From positions 7,341,665 through 7,405,664 of the forward strand of contig NC_049986.1 in NCBI RefSeq assembly GCF_000003815.2: a stretch of DNA of 64,000 nucleotides, written 5' to 3'. Position numbers and translations under genes: made by a program. Below, piece after piece: positions 1-14,140 of the stretch; the first letter of the stretch is position 1, and every line of letters begins with the position of its first letter. This DNA comes from Branchiostoma floridae (lineage: Eukaryota; Chordata; Leptocardii; Amphioxiformes; Branchiostomatidae). The notes below the pieces were generated by a model. The model searched no databases, had not been told where the DNA came from, and saw only the letters and a program-made list of their open reading frames with translations.

Positions 1-3000
1 TATTTTTTTTTTTAAAACTCTCTGTCTCAGGGCCTGGTAGAGGGGATCACGTTATAGCGCGAGTAGCGCTCAGAGTTGGGGTTCCGCCCCCGCACACTTG
101 GTATCATTCGAAAAGTTTTTTTATAAGGAATCGAGGGGCGCAAACCGCAATTCTATCGGATACGTCCTTCTCGAGTTTTTCTAGAGTAGAGGCGCTCCTT
201 AGGCGCAACGGCTAGCTTCTTTTTTGAAACACTGTCTGTCACGGTACCTGGTAGGGAATGACTTGATAACACGATTGTAGCTTACAGTTCAGGTTCCGGC
301 CCGGCAAACTTGGTATCATTCGAAAAGTTGCTAAGTAAGGAATTGACGGGTGCAAACCGCAATTCAATCGGATACGTCCTTCTCGAGTTATTCTTGAGTA
401 TAGGCGCTCTCTTTAGGCGCAACCGCTAGCTTCTTTTTTGAAACACTGCTTGTCATGGTACTTGGTAGGGGATGACTTGATAACGCGATTTAAGCTTAGA
501 GTTTGGGTTCCGGCCCGGCAAACTTGGTATCATTCGAAAGGTTGCTTCGTAAGAAATCGACGGGTGCAAACCGCAATTTAATCGGATACGTCCTTCTCGA
601 GTTATTGTTGAGTATAGGCGCTGTCTTTAGGCGCAACCGCTAGGCTCTTTTTTTAAACACTGCTTGTCATGGTACTTGGTAGGGGATGACTTGATAACGC
701 CATTTAAGCTTAGAGTTTGGGTTCCGGCCCGGCAAACTTGATATCATTCGAAAGGTTGCTTAATATGGAATCGACGGGTGCAAACCGCAATTTAATCGGA
801 TACGTTCTTCTCGAGTTATTCTTGAGTAAAGGCGCTCCTTAGGCGCAACCGCTAGCTTCTTTTTTGAAACACTGCCTGTCACGATACTTGGTAGGGAATG
901 ACTCGATAACGCGATTGTAGCTTAGAGTTCAGGTTCCGGCCCGGCAAACTTGGTATCATTCTAAAGGTTGCTTCGTAAGGAATCGACGGGTGCAAACCGC
1001 AATTTAATCGGATACGTCCTTCTCGAGTTATTCTTGAGTATAGGCGCTCTCTTTAGGCGCAACCGCTAGCTTCTTTTTTCAAACACTGCTTGTCATGGTA
1101 CTTGGTAGGGGATGACTTGATAACGCGATTTAAGCTTAGAGTTTGGGTTCCAGCCCGCCATACTTGGTATCATTCAAAAGGTTGCTTTGTAAGGAATCGA
1201 CGGGTGCAAACCGCAATTCAATCGGATACGTCCTTCTCGAGTTATTCTTGAGTCTAGGCGCTCTCTTTAGACGCAACCGCTAGCTTCTTTTTTGAAACAC
1301 TGTCTGTCACGATACTTGGTAGGGAATGACTTGATAACGCGATTGTAGCTTACAGTTCAGGTTCCGGCCCGGCAAACTTGGTATCATTCTAAAGGTTGCT
1401 TCGTAAGGAATCGACGGGTGCAAACCGCAATTTAATCAAATACGTCCTTCTCGAGTTATTCTTGAGTATAGGCGCTCTCTTTAGGCGCAACCGCTAGCTT
1501 CTTTTTTCAAACACTGCTTGTCATGGTACTTGGTAGGGGATGACTTGATAACGCGATTTAAGCTTAGAGTTCGGGTTCCAGCCCACCATCCTTGGTATCA
1601 TTCAAAAGGTTGCTTAGTCAGGAATCGACGGGTGCAAACCGCATTTTAATCGGATACGTCCTTCTCGAGTTACTTTTGAGTATAGGCGCTCTCTTTAGGC
1701 GCAACCGATAGCTTCTTTTTTGAAACACTGCCTGTCACGGTACTTGGTAGGGGATGACATGATAACGCGATTGTAGCTTACAGTTCAGGTTCCGGCCCCG
1801 CAAACTTGGTATCTTTCGAATGGTTGCTTTGTAAGGAATCGACGGGTGCCAACCGCAATTTAATCGGATACGTCCTTCTCGAGTTATTCTTGAGTATAGG
1901 CGCTCCTTAGACGCAACCGCTAGCTTCTTTTTTGAACACTGCCTGTCACTGTTCCTGGTTGGGGATGACTTGATAACGCGATTGTAGCTTACAGTTCAGG
2001 TTCCGGCCTGGCAAACTTGGTATTACTCGAAAGGATGCTTAATAATAAATCAACGGGTGCAAACCGCAATTTAATCGGAAAGGTCCTCCTCGAGTTATTC
2101 TTGATGGAGGCGCGCTCTTTAGGCGCAACCGCTAGCTTCTTTTTTGAAACACTGCCTGTCACGGTACTTAATAGCGGATGACTTGATAACGCGATTGTAG
2201 CTTACAGTTCAGGTTCCGGCCCGGCAAACTTGGTATCATTCAAAAGGTTGCTTAGTAAGAAATCGACGGGTGCTAACCGCAATTTAATCCGATACGTCCT
2301 TCTTGAGTAATTCTTGAGTATAGGCGCTGTCTTTAGACGCAACCGATAGCTTCTTTTTTGAAACACTGTCTGTCACGGTACCTGGTAGGGAATGACTTGA
2401 TAACGCGATTGTAGCTTAGAGTTCAAGTTCCGGCCCGGCAAACTTGGCATCATTCGAAAGGATGCTTAGTAAGGAATTGACGGGTGTAAACCGCAATTTA
2501 ATCGGATACGTCCTTCTCGAGTTATTGTTGAGTATAGGCGCTCCTTAGGCGCAACCGCTAGCTTCTTTTTTGAAACACTGCCTGTCACGATACTTAATAG
2601 CGGATGACTTGATAACGCGATTGTAGCTTACAGTTCAGGTTTCGGCCCGGCAAACTTGGTATCATTCTAAAGGTTGCTTCGTAAGGAATCGACGAGTGCA
2701 AACCGCAGTTTAATCGGATACGTCCTTCTCGAGTTATTCTTGAGTAAAGGCGCTCCTTACACGCAACCGCTAGCTTCTTTTTTTAAACACTGTCTGTCTC
2801 GGTACCTGGTAGGGGATGACTTGATAACAAGATTGTAGCTTACAGTTCAGGTTCCGGCCCGGCAAACTTGGTATCATTCTAAAGGTTGCTTCGTAAGGAA
2901 TCGACGGGTGCAAACCGCAATTTAATCGGATACGTCCTTCACGAGTTATTTTTGAGTATAGGCGCTCTCTTTAGGCGCAACCGCTAGCTTCTTTTTTGAA

Positions 3001-3340
3001 ACACTGTCTGTCACGGTACCTGGTAGGGGATGACTTGATAACGCGATTGTAGCTTACAGTTCAGGTTCCGGCCCGCCAAACTTGGTATCATTCGAAAGGT
3101 TGCTTAGTAAGAAATCGACGGGTGCAAACCGCAATTTAATCGGATACGTCCTTCTCGAGTTATTTTTGAGTATAGGCGCTCTCTTTAGGCGCAACCGCTA
3201 GCTTCTTTTTTGAAACACTGCTTATCAGGGTACCTGGTAGGGGATGACTTGATAACGCGATTGTAGCTTTGAGTTCAGGTTCCGTCCCGGCATACTGGTA
3301 TCAGTCGAAAGGTCCACAAGTGAGCAATCGAAGGGTGAAA

Positions 3341-3822
3341 NNNNNNNNNNNNNNNNNNNNNNNNNNNNNNNNNNNNNNNNNNNNNNNNNNNNNNNNNNNN
3401 NNNNNNNNNNNNNNNNNNNNNNNNNNNNNNNNNNNNNNNNNNNNNNNNNNNNNNNNNNNNNNNNNNNNNNNNNNNNNNNNNNNNNNNNNNNNNNNNNNNN
3501 NNNNNNNNNNNNNNNNNNNNNNNNNNNNNNNNNNNNNNNNNNNNNNNNNNNNNNNNNNNNNNNNNNNNNNNNNNNNNNNNNNNNNNNNNNNNNNNNNNNN
3601 NNNNNNNNNNNNNNNNNNNNNNNNNNNNNNNNNNNNNNNNNNNNNNNNNNNNNNNNNNNNNNNNNNNNNNNNNNNNNNNNNNNNNNNNNNNNNNNNNNNN
3701 NNNNNNNNNNNNNNNNNNNNNNNNNNNNNNNNNNNNNNNNNNNNNNNNNNNNNNNNNNNNNNNNNNNNNNNNNNNNNNNNNNNNNNNNNNNNNNNNNNNN
3801 NNNNNNNNNNNNNNNNNNNNNN
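3341..3822. other. Assembly gap (482 N) inside satellite 1
   Basis: Run of N flanked by satellite monomers on both sides. The left flank (GGTCCACAAGTGAGCAATCG) and the right flank are more divergent than typical monomers, so I cannot predict the content from other copies. Confidence 0.99.
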
Positions 3823-4535
3823 TCTGTTTAGGCGCAACCGCTGGCTATTTTTTTTAAACGCTGCCTGTCACGGCGCCTGGTAGGGTGGTGACTTAAGACT
3901 GCGATTGTAGCTTAGAGTTCAAGTTCCGGCCCGGCAAACTTGGTATTATTCGAAAGGTCCTTAAGTAAGGAATCGAAGGCTGAAGATCGCAAAATATTCG
4001 GAAACGTCCTTCTCGAGTTATTCTTGAGTATAGACGCGCTCTTTAGGCGCAACCGCTAGCTTCTTTTTTGAAACACTGCCCGTCATGGTACTTAATAGGG
4101 GATGACTTGATAACGCGATTGTAGCTTACAGTTCAGGTTCCGGCCCGGCAAACTTGGCATCATTCTAAAGGTTGCTTCGTAAGGAATCGTCGGGTGCAAA
4201 CCGCAATTTAATCGGAAAAGTCCTTCTCGAGTTATTCTTGAGTATAGGCGCTCTCTTTAGGCGCAACAGCTAGCTTCTTTTTTGAAACACTGCCTGTCAC
4301 GCTACTTGCTAGGTGATGTTATGATCAAGCAATTGTTGCTTACAGTTCATGTTTCGGCCCGGCACACTTGGTATCATTCTAAAGGTTGCTTAATAAGGAA
4401 TCGACGGATGCAAACCGCAATTTAATCGGATACGTCCTTCTCGAGTTTTTTTTAGTAAAGGCGCTCCTTAGACGCAACCGCTAGCTTCTTTTTTGAAACA
4501 CTGTCTGTCACGGTACCTGGTAGGGAATGACTTGA

Positions 4536-4852
4536 NNNNNNNNNNNNNNNNNNNNNNNNNNNNNNNNNNNNNNNNNNNNNNNNNNNNNNNNNNNNNNNNN
4601 NNNNNNNNNNNNNNNNNNNNNNNNNNNNNNNNNNNNNNNNNNNNNNNNNNNNNNNNNNNNNNNNNNNNNNNNNNNNNNNNNNNNNNNNNNNNNNNNNNNN
4701 NNNNNNNNNNNNNNNNNNNNNNNNNNNNNNNNNNNNNNNNNNNNNNNNNNNNNNNNNNNNNNNNNNNNNNNNNNNNNNNNNNNNNNNNNNNNNNNNNNNN
4801 NNNNNNNNNNNNNNNNNNNNNNNNNNNNNNNNNNNNNNNNNNNNNNNNNNNN
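4536..4852. other. Assembly gap (317 N) inside satellite 1
   Basis: Run of N within the array. The left flank matches the variant at about 8.23-8.37 kb. The right flank belongs to a different variant, so the content is satellite but not exactly predictable. Confidence 0.99.
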
Positions 4853-5835
4853 ATACGTCCTTCTCGAGTTATTCTTGAGTATAGGCGCTCTCTTTAGGCG
4901 CAACCGCTAGCTTCTTTTTTGAAACACTGCTTGTCATGGTACTTGGTAGGGGATGACTTGATAACGCGATTTAAGCTTAGAGTTTGGGTTCCGGCCCGGC
5001 AAACTTGGTATCATTCGAAAGGTTGCTTCGTAAGGAATCGACGGGTGCAAACCGCAATTTAATCGGATACGTCCTTCTCGAGTTATTGTTGAGTCTAGGC
5101 GCTGTCTTTAGGCGCAACCGCTAGGCTCTTTTTTTAAACACTGCTTGTCATGGTACTTGGTAGGGGATGACTTAATAACGCCATTTAAGCTTAGAGTTTG
5201 GGTTCCGGCCCGGCAAACTTGATATCATTCGAAAGGTTGCTTAATATGAAATCGACGGGTGCAAACCGCAATTTAATCGGATACGTCCTTCTCGAGTTAT
5301 TGTTGAGTATAGGCGCTGTCTTTAGGCGCAACCGCTAGGCTCTTTTTTTAAACACTGCTTGTCATGGTACTTGGTAGGGGATGACTTGATAACGCCATTT
5401 AAGCTTAGAGTTTGGGTTCCGGCCCGGCAAATTTGATATCATTCGAAAGGTTGCTTAATATGAAATCGACGGGTGCAAACCGCAATTTAATCGGATACGT
5501 CCTTCTCGAGTTATTCTTGAGTAAAGGCGCTCCTTAGGCGCAACCGCTAGCTTCTTTTTTAAAACACTGCTTGTCATGGTACTTGGTAGGGGATGACTTG
5601 ATAACGCGATTGTAGCTTACAGTTCAGGTTCCGGCCTGGCAAACTTGGTATTACTCGAAAGGATGCTTAATAAGAAATCAACGGGTGCAAACCGCAATTT
5701 AATCGGAAAGGTCCTCCTCGAGTTATTCTTGATGGAGGCGCGCTCTTTAGGCGCAACCGCTAGCTTCTTTTTTGAAACACTGCCTGTCACGGTACTTAAT
5801 AGCGGATGACTTGATAACGCGATTGTAGCTTACAG

Positions 5836-6450
5836 NNNNNNNNNNNNNNNNNNNNNNNNNNNNNNNNNNNNNNNNNNNNNNNNNNNNNNNNNNNNNNNNN
5901 NNNNNNNNNNNNNNNNNNNNNNNNNNNNNNNNNNNNNNNNNNNNNNNNNNNNNNNNNNNNNNNNNNNNNNNNNNNNNNNNNNNNNNNNNNNNNNNNNNNN
6001 NNNNNNNNNNNNNNNNNNNNNNNNNNNNNNNNNNNNNNNNNNNNNNNNNNNNNNNNNNNNNNNNNNNNNNNNNNNNNNNNNNNNNNNNNNNNNNNNNNNN
6101 NNNNNNNNNNNNNNNNNNNNNNNNNNNNNNNNNNNNNNNNNNNNNNNNNNNNNNNNNNNNNNNNNNNNNNNNNNNNNNNNNNNNNNNNNNNNNNNNNNNN
6201 NNNNNNNNNNNNNNNNNNNNNNNNNNNNNNNNNNNNNNNNNNNNNNNNNNNNNNNNNNNNNNNNNNNNNNNNNNNNNNNNNNNNNNNNNNNNNNNNNNNN
6301 NNNNNNNNNNNNNNNNNNNNNNNNNNNNNNNNNNNNNNNNNNNNNNNNNNNNNNNNNNNNNNNNNNNNNNNNNNNNNNNNNNNNNNNNNNNNNNNNNNNN
6401 NNNNNNNNNNNNNNNNNNNNNNNNNNNNNNNNNNNNNNNNNNNNNNNNNN
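5836..6450. other. Assembly gap (615 N) inside satellite 1
   Basis: The flanks match the higher-order copy at about 1.2-3.3 kb. The segment between the matching flank positions there (2208-2822) is exactly 615 bp, so the gap size agrees with three monomers of that copy. Confidence 0.97.
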
Positions 6451-6999
6451 GATAACACATAGAGCTTACAGTTCAGGTTCCGGCCCGGCAAACTTGGTAT
6501 CATTCTAAAGGTTGCTTCGTAAGGAATCGACGGGTGCAAACCGCAATTTAATCGGATACGTCCTTCATGAGTTATTTTTGAGTATCGGCGCTCTCTTTAG
6601 GCGCAACCGCTAGCTTCTTTTTTGCAACACTGTCTGTCACGGTACCTGGTAGGGGATGACTTGATAACAAGATTGTAGCTTACAGTTCAGGTTCCGGCCC
6701 GCTAACCTTGGTATCATTCGAAAGGTTGCTTAGTAAGAAATCGACGGGTGCAAACCGCAATTTAATCGGATACGTCCTTCTCGAGTTATTTTTGAGTATA
6801 GGCGCTCTCTTTAGGCGCAACCGCTAGCTTCTTTTTTGAAACACTGCTTATCAGGGTACCTGGTAGGGGATGACTTGATAACGCTATTGTAGCTTTGAGT
6901 TCAGGTTCCGGCCCGCGAACCTTGGTATCATTCGAAAGGTTGCTTAGTAAGGAATCGACGGGTGCAAACCCCAATTTAATCCGATACGTCCTTCTTGAG

Positions 7000-8520
7000 T
7001 TATTCTTGAGTATAGGCGCTCTCTTTAGGCGCAACCATTAGCTCTTTTTTTTGAAACACTGCTTGTAACGGTACCTGGTAGAGGATGACTTGAAAACGCG
7101 ATTGTAGCTTACAGTTCAGGTTCCGGCCCGGCAAACTTGATATCTTCCAATGGATGCTTAATAAGAAATCGACGGGTGCAAACCACAATTTAATCGGATA
7201 CGTCCTTCTCGAGTTATTCTTGAGTATAGGCGCGCTCTTTAGGCGCAACCGCTAGCTTCTTTTTTGAAACACTGTCTGTCTCGGTACCTGGTATGGGATG
7301 ACTTGATAACGCGATTGTAGCTTAGAGTTCAGGTTCCGGCCCGCGAACCTTGGTATCATTCGAAAGGTTGCTTAGTAAGGAATCGACGGGTGCAAACCGC
7401 AATTTAATCGGATACGTCCTTCTCGAGTTATTCTTGAGTATAGGCGCTCTCTTTAGACGCAACCGATAGCTTCTTTTTTGTAACACTGCCTGTCACGGTA
7501 CTTGGTAGCGGATGACTTGATAACGCGATTGTAGCTTAGAGTTCAAGTTTCCCGCCGGGCAAAACTTGGTATTACTCGAAGGATGCTTAATAAGAAATCA
7601 ACGGGTGCAAACCACAATTTAATCGGAAAAGTCCTTCTCGAGTTATTCTTGAGTATAGACGCGCTCTTTAGGCGCAACCGCTAGCTTCTTTTTTGAAACA
7701 CTGCCCGTCACGGTACTTAATAGGGGATGACTTGATAACGCGATTGTAGCTTACAGTTCAGGTTCCGGCCCGGCAAACTTGGTATCATTCAAAAGGATGC
7801 TTAATAAGGAATCGACGGGTGCAAACCACAATTTAATCGGAAAAGTCCTTCTCGAGTTATTCTTGAGTACAGACGCGCTCTTTAGGCGCAACCGCTAGCT
7901 TCTTTTTTGAAACACTGCCTGTCACGGTACCTGGTAGGGGATGACTTGATAACGCGATTGTAGCTTAGAGTTCAAGTTCCGGCCCGGCAAACTTGGCATC
8001 ATTCTAAAGGTTGCTTCGTAAGGAATCGTCGGGTGCAAACCGCAATTCAATCGAATACGTCCTTCTCGAGTTATTCTTGAGTATAGGCGCTCTCTTTAGG
8101 CGCAACTGCTAGCTTCTTTTTTGAAACACTGCCTGTCACGGTACTTGGTAGGGGATGACATGATAACGCGATTGTAGCTTAGAGTTCAAGTTCCGGCCCG
8201 GCAAACTTGGTATCATTCAAAAGGATGCTTAATAAGGAATCGACGGATGCAAACCGCAATTTAATCGGATACGTCCTTCTCGAGTTTTTTTTTAGTAAAG
8301 GCGCTCCTTAGACGCAACCGCTAGCTTCTTTTTTGAAACACTGTCTGTCACGGTACCTGGTAGGGAATGACTTGATAACGCGATTGTAGCTTAGAGTTCA
8401 AGTTCCGGCCCGGCAAACTTGGTATTACTCGAAGGATGCTTAATAAGAAATCAACGGGTGCAAACCGCAATTCAATCGGATACGTCCTTCTCGAGTTATT
8501 CTTGATGGACGCGCTGTCTT
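7000..8520. repeat. Left copy of a larger satellite duplication (partner at about 13.89-15.42 kb)
   Basis: The ordered variants TTGTAACGGTACCTGGTAGA, CTGGTATGGGATG, the double GGAAAAGTCC monomers and GATGGACGCGCTGTCTTAAG recur at an offset of about 6,893-6,897 bp. Corrected for the oversized 100-N gap this is about 6,830 bp, or 32 monomers. It shows duplication at a scale above the 13-monomer unit. Confidence 0.8.
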
Positions 8521-8939
8521 AAGGCGCAACCGCTAGCTTCTTTTTTGAAACACTGCTTGTCACGGTACTTGGTAGGGGATGACTTGATAACGCGATTTAA
8601 GCTTAGAGTTTGGGTTCCAGCCCACCATCCTTGGTATCATTCAAAAGGTTGCTTTGTAAGGAATCAACGGGTGCAAACCGCAATTCAATCGGATACGTCC
8701 TTCTCGAGTTATTCTTGAGTATAGGCGCTGTCTTTAGGCGCAACCGCTAGGCTCTTTTTTTAAACACTGCTTGTCATGGTACTTGGTAGGGGATGACTTG
8801 ATAACGCCATTTAAGCTTAGAGTTTGGGTTCCGGCCCGGCAAACTTGATATCATTCGAAAGGTTGCTTAATATGAAATCGACGGGTGCAAACCGCAATTT
8901 AATCGGATACGTCCTTCTCGAGTTATTCTTGAGTAAAGG

Positions 8940-11900
8940 CGCTCCTTAGGCGCAACCGCTAGCTTCTTTTTTCAAACACTGCTTGTCATGGTACTTGGTA
9001 GGGGATGACTTGATAACGCGATTTAAGCTTAGAGTTTGGGTTCCAGCCCACCATCTTTGGTATCATTCAAAAGGTCGCTTAGTAAGGAATCGACGGGTGC
9101 AAACCGCATTTTAATCGGATACGTCCTTCTCGAGTTACTTTTGAGTATAGGCGCTCTCTTTAGGCGCAACCGCTAGCTTCTTTTTTGAAACACTGCCTGT
9201 CACGGTACTTGGTAGGGGATGACATGATAACGCGATTGTAGCTTACAGTTCAGGTTCCGGCCCCGCAAACTTGGTATCATTCGAATGGTTGCTTTGTAAG
9301 GAATCGACGGGTGCAAACCGCAATTTAATCGGATACGTCCTTCTCGAGTTATTCTTGAGTATAGGCGCTCCTTAGACGCAACCGCTAGCTTCTTTTTTGA
9401 AACACTGCCTGTCACTGTTCCTGGTTGGGGATGACTTGATAACGCGATTGTAGCTTACAGTTCAGGTTCCGGCCTGGCAAACTTGGTATTACTCGAAAGG
9501 ATGCTTAATAAGAAATCAACGGGTGCAAACCGCAATTTAATCGGAAAGGTCCTCCTCGAGTTATTCTTGATGGAGGCGCGCTCTTTAGGCGCAACCGCTA
9601 GCTTCTTTTTTGAAACACTGCCTGTCACGGTACTTAATAGCGGATGACTTGATAACGCGATTGTAGCTTACAGTTCAGGTTCCGGCCCGGCAAACTTTGG
9701 TATCATTCAAAAGGTTGCTTAGTAAGAAATCGACGGGTGCTAACCGCAATCTAATCCGATACGTCCTTCTTGAGTAATTCTTGAGTATAGGCGCTCTCTT
9801 TAGACGCAACCGATAGCTTCTTTTTTGAAACACTGTCTGTCACGGTACCTGGTAGGGAATGACTTGATAACGCGATTGTAGCTTAGAGTTCAAGTTCCGG
9901 CCCGGCAAACTTGGCATCATTCGAAAGGATGCTTAGTAAGGAATTGACGGGTGTAAACCGCAATTTAATCGGATACGTCCTTCTCGAGTTATTGTTGAGT
10001 ATAGGCGCTCCTTAGGCGCAACCACTAGCTTCTTTTTTGAAACACTGTCTGTCACGGTACCTGGTAGGGAATGACTTGATAACGCGATTGTAACTTACAG
10101 TTCAGGTTCCGGCCCGGCAAACTTGGTATTACTCGAAAGGATGCTTAATAAGAAATCAACGGGTGCAAACCGCAATTTAATCGGAAAGGTCCTTCTCGAG
10201 TTCTTCTTGATGGAGGCGCGCTCTTTAGGCGCAACCGCTAGCTTCTTTTTTGAAACACTGCCTGTCACGATACTTAATAGCGGATGACTTGATAACGCGA
10301 TTGTAGCTTACAGTTCAGGTTTCGGCCCGGCAAACTTGGTATCATTCTAAAGGTTGCTTCGTAAGGAATCGACGGGTGCAAACCGCAATTTAATCGGATA
10401 CGTCCTTCTTGAGTAATTCTTGAGTAAAGGCGCTCCTTAGACGCAACCACTAGCTTCTTTTTTTAAACACTGTCTGTCTCGGTACCTGGTAGGGGATGAC
10501 TTGATAACAAGATTGTAGCTTACAGTTCAGGTTCCGGCCCGGCAAACTTGGTATCATTCTAAAGGTTGCTTCGTAAGGAATCGACGGGTGCAAACCGCAA
10601 TTTAATCGGATACGTCCTTCATGAGTTATTTTTGAGTATCGGCGCTCTCTTTAGGCGCAACCGCTACCTTCTTTTTTGAAACACTGTCTGTCACGGTACC
10701 TGGTAGGGGATGACTTGATAACACGATTGTAGCTTACAGTTCAGGTTCCGGCCCGCTAACCTTGGTATCATTCGAAAGGTTGCTTAGTAAGAAATCGACG
10801 GGTGCAAACCGCAATTTAATCGGATACGTCCTTCTCGAGTTATTTTTGAGTATAGGCGCTCTCTTTAGGCGCAACCGCTAGCTTCTTTTTTGAAACACTG
10901 CTTATCAGGGTACCTGGTAGGGGATGACTTGATAANNNNNNNNNNNNNNNNNNNNNNNNNNNNNNNNNNNNNNNNNNNNNNNNNNNNNNNNNNNNNNNNN
11001 NNNNNNNNNNNNNNNNNNNNNNNNNNNNNNNNNNNCATACTTGGTATCATTCGAAAGGTTGCTTAGTAAGGAATCGACGGGTGCAAACCCCAATTTAATC
11101 CGATACGTCCTTCTCGAGTTATTCTTGAGTATAGGCGCTCTCTTTAGGCGCAACCGTTAGCTCTTTTTTTTGAAACACTGCTTGTAACGGTACCTGGTAG
11201 AGGATGACTTGAAAACGCGATTGTAGGTTACAGTTCAGGTTCCGGCCCGGCAAACTTGATATCATTCCAATGGATGCTTAATAAGAAATCGACGGGTGCA
11301 AACCACAATTTAATCGGATACGTCCTTCTCGAGTTATTCTTGAGTAAAGGCGCTCCTTAGGCGCAACCGCTAGCTTCTTTTTTCAAACACTGCTTGTCAT
11401 GGTACTTGGTAGGGGATGACTTGATAACGCGATTTAAGCTTAGAGTTTGGGTTCCAGCCCACCATCCTTGGTATCATTCAAAAGGTTGCTTTGTAAGGAA
11501 TCAACGGGTGCAAACCGCAATTCAATCGGATACGTCCTTCTCGAGTTATTCTTGAGTATAGGCGCTCTCTTTAGACGCAACCGCTAGCTTCTTTTTTGAA
11601 ACACTGTCTGTCACGATACTTGGTAGGGAATGACTTGATAACGCGATTGTAGCTTACAGTTCAGGTTCCGGCCCGGCAAACTTGGTATCATTCTAAAGGT
11701 TGCTTCGTACGGAATCGACGGGTGCAAACCGCAATTTAATCAAATACGTCCTTCTCGAGTTATTCTTGAGTATAGGCGCTCTCTTTAGGCGCAACCGCTA
11801 GCTTCTTTTTTCAAACACTGCTTGTCATGGTACTTGGTAGGGGATGACTTGATAACGCGATTTAAGCTTAGAGTTTGGGTTCCAGCCCACCATCTTTGGT

Positions 11901-14140
11901 ATCATTCAAAAGGTCGCTTAGTAAGGAATCGACGGGTGCAAACCGCATTTTAATCGGATACGTCCTTCTCGAGTTACTTTTGAGTATAGGCGCTCTCTTT
12001 AGGCGCAACCGCTAGCTTCTTTTTTGAAACACTGCCTGTCACGGTACTTGGTAGGGGATGACATGATAACGCGATTGTAGCTTACAGTTCAGGTTCCGGC
12101 CCCGCAAACTTGGTATCATTCGAATGGTTGCTTTGTAAGGAATCGACGGGTGCAAACCGCAATTTAATCGGATACGTCCTTCTCGAGTTATTCTTGAGTA
12201 TAGGCGCTCCTTAGACGCAACCGCTAGCTTCTTTTTTGAAACACTGCCTGTCACTGTTCCTGGTTGGGGATGACTTGATAACGCGATTGTAGCTTACAGT
12301 TCAGGTTCCGGCCTGGCAAACTTGGTATTACTCGAAAGGATGCTTAATAAGAAATCAACGGGTGCAAACCGCAATTTAATCGGAAAGGTCCTCCTCGAGT
12401 TATTCTTGATGGAGGCGCGCTCTTTAGGCGCAACCGCTAGCTTCTTTTTTGAAACACTGCCTGTCACGGTACTTAATAGCGGATGACTTGATAACGCGAT
12501 TGTAGCTTACAGTTCAGGTTCCGGCCCGGCAAACTTTGGTATCATTCAAAAGGTTGCTTAGTAAGAAATCGACGGGTGCTAACCGCAATTTAATCCGATA
12601 CGTCCTTCTTGAGTAATTCTTGAGTATAGGCGCTCTCTTTAGACGCAACCGATAGCTTCTTTTTTGAAACACTGTCTGTCACGGTACCTGGTAGGGAATG
12701 ACTTGATAACGCAATTGTAGCTTAGAGTTCAAGTTCCGGCCCGGCAAACTTGGCATCATTCAAAAGGATGCTTAGTAAGGAATTGACGGGTGTAAACCGC
12801 AATTTAATCGGATACGTCCTTCTCGAGTTATTGTTGAGTATAGGCGCTCCTTAGGCGCAACCACTAGCTTCTTTTTTGAAACACTGTCTGTCACGGTACC
12901 TGGTAGGGAATGACTTGATAACGCGATTGTAACTTACAGTTCAGGTTCCGGCCCGGCAAACTTGGTATTACTCGAAAGGATGCTTAATAAGAAATCAACG
13001 GGTGCAAACCGCAATTTAATCGGAAAGGTCCTTCTCGAGTTCTTCTTGATGGAGGCGCGCTCTTTAGGCGCAACCGCTAGCTTCTTTTTTGAAACACTGC
13101 CTGTCACGATACTTAATAGCGGATGACTTGATAACGCGATTGTAGCTTACAGTTCAGGTTTCGGCCCGGCAAACTTGGTATCATTCTAAAGGTTGCTTCG
13201 TAAGGAATCGACGGGTGCAAACCGCAATTTAATCGGATACGTCCTTCTTGAGTAATTCTTGAGTAAAGGCGCTCCTTAGACGCAACCACTAGCTTCTTTT
13301 TTTATACACTGTCTGTCTCGGTACCTGGTAGGGGATGACTTGATAACAAGATTGTAGCTTACAGTTCAGGTTCCGGCCCGGCAAACTTGGTATCCTTCTA
13401 AAGGTTGCTTCGTAAGGAATCGACGGGTGCAAACCGCAATTTAATCGGATACGTCCTTCATGAGTTATTTTTGAGTATCGGCGCTCTCTTTAGGCGCAAC
13501 CGCTACCTTCTTTTTTGAAACACTGTCTGTCACGGTACCTGGTAGGGGATGACTTGATAACAAGATTGTAGCTTACAGTTCAGGTTCCGGCCCGCTAACC
13601 TTGGTATCATTCGAAAGGTTGCTTAGTAAGAAATCGACGGGTGCAAACCGCAATTTAATCGGATACGTCCTTCTCGAGTTATTTTTGAGTATAGGCGCTC
13701 TCTTTAGGCGCAACCGCTAGCTTCTTTTTTGAAACACTGCTTATCAGGGTACCTGGTAGGGGATGACTTGATAACGCGATTGTAGCTTAGAGTTCAGGTT
13801 CCGTCCCGGCATACTTGGTATCATTCTAAAGGTTGCTTAGTAAGGAATCGACGGGTGCAAACCCCAATTTAATCCGATACGTCCTTCTCGAGTTATTCTT
13901 GAGTATAGGCGCTCTCTTTAGGCGCAACCGTTAGCTCTTTTTTTTGAAACACTGCTTGTAACGGTACCTGGTAGAGGATGACTTGAAAACGCGATTGTAG
14001 CTTACAGTTCAGGTTCCGGCCCGGCAAACTTGATATCATTCCAATGGATGCTTAATAAGAAATCGACGGGTGCAAACCACAATTTAATCGGATACGTCCT
14101 TCTCGAGTTATTCTTGAGTATAGGCGCGCTCTTTAGGCGC
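8940..14140. repeat. Higher-order repeat, 13 satellite monomers per unit (about 2,774 bp)
   Basis: Diagnostic variants recur in the same order in two adjacent units. Examples are CCACCATCTTTGG at 9051 and 11890, the GACATGATAACG variant at 9220 and 12059, CCTGGTTGGGGATG at 9420 and 12259, and CTTATCAGGGTACC at 10901 and 13740. The offset is 2839 before the 100-N gap and 2774 after it, equal to 13 x 213.4 once the gap is corrected. Confidence 0.88.
10936..11035. other. Assembly gap (100 N) inside satellite 1, probably really about 35 bp
   Basis: The same variant at about 13.77-13.81 kb has only 35 bp between the matching flanks. Offsets between the two higher-order copies are 2839 for points left of the gap and 2774 for points right of it, a difference of exactly 65. 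The 100 N is therefore a default placeholder. Confidence 0.9.
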
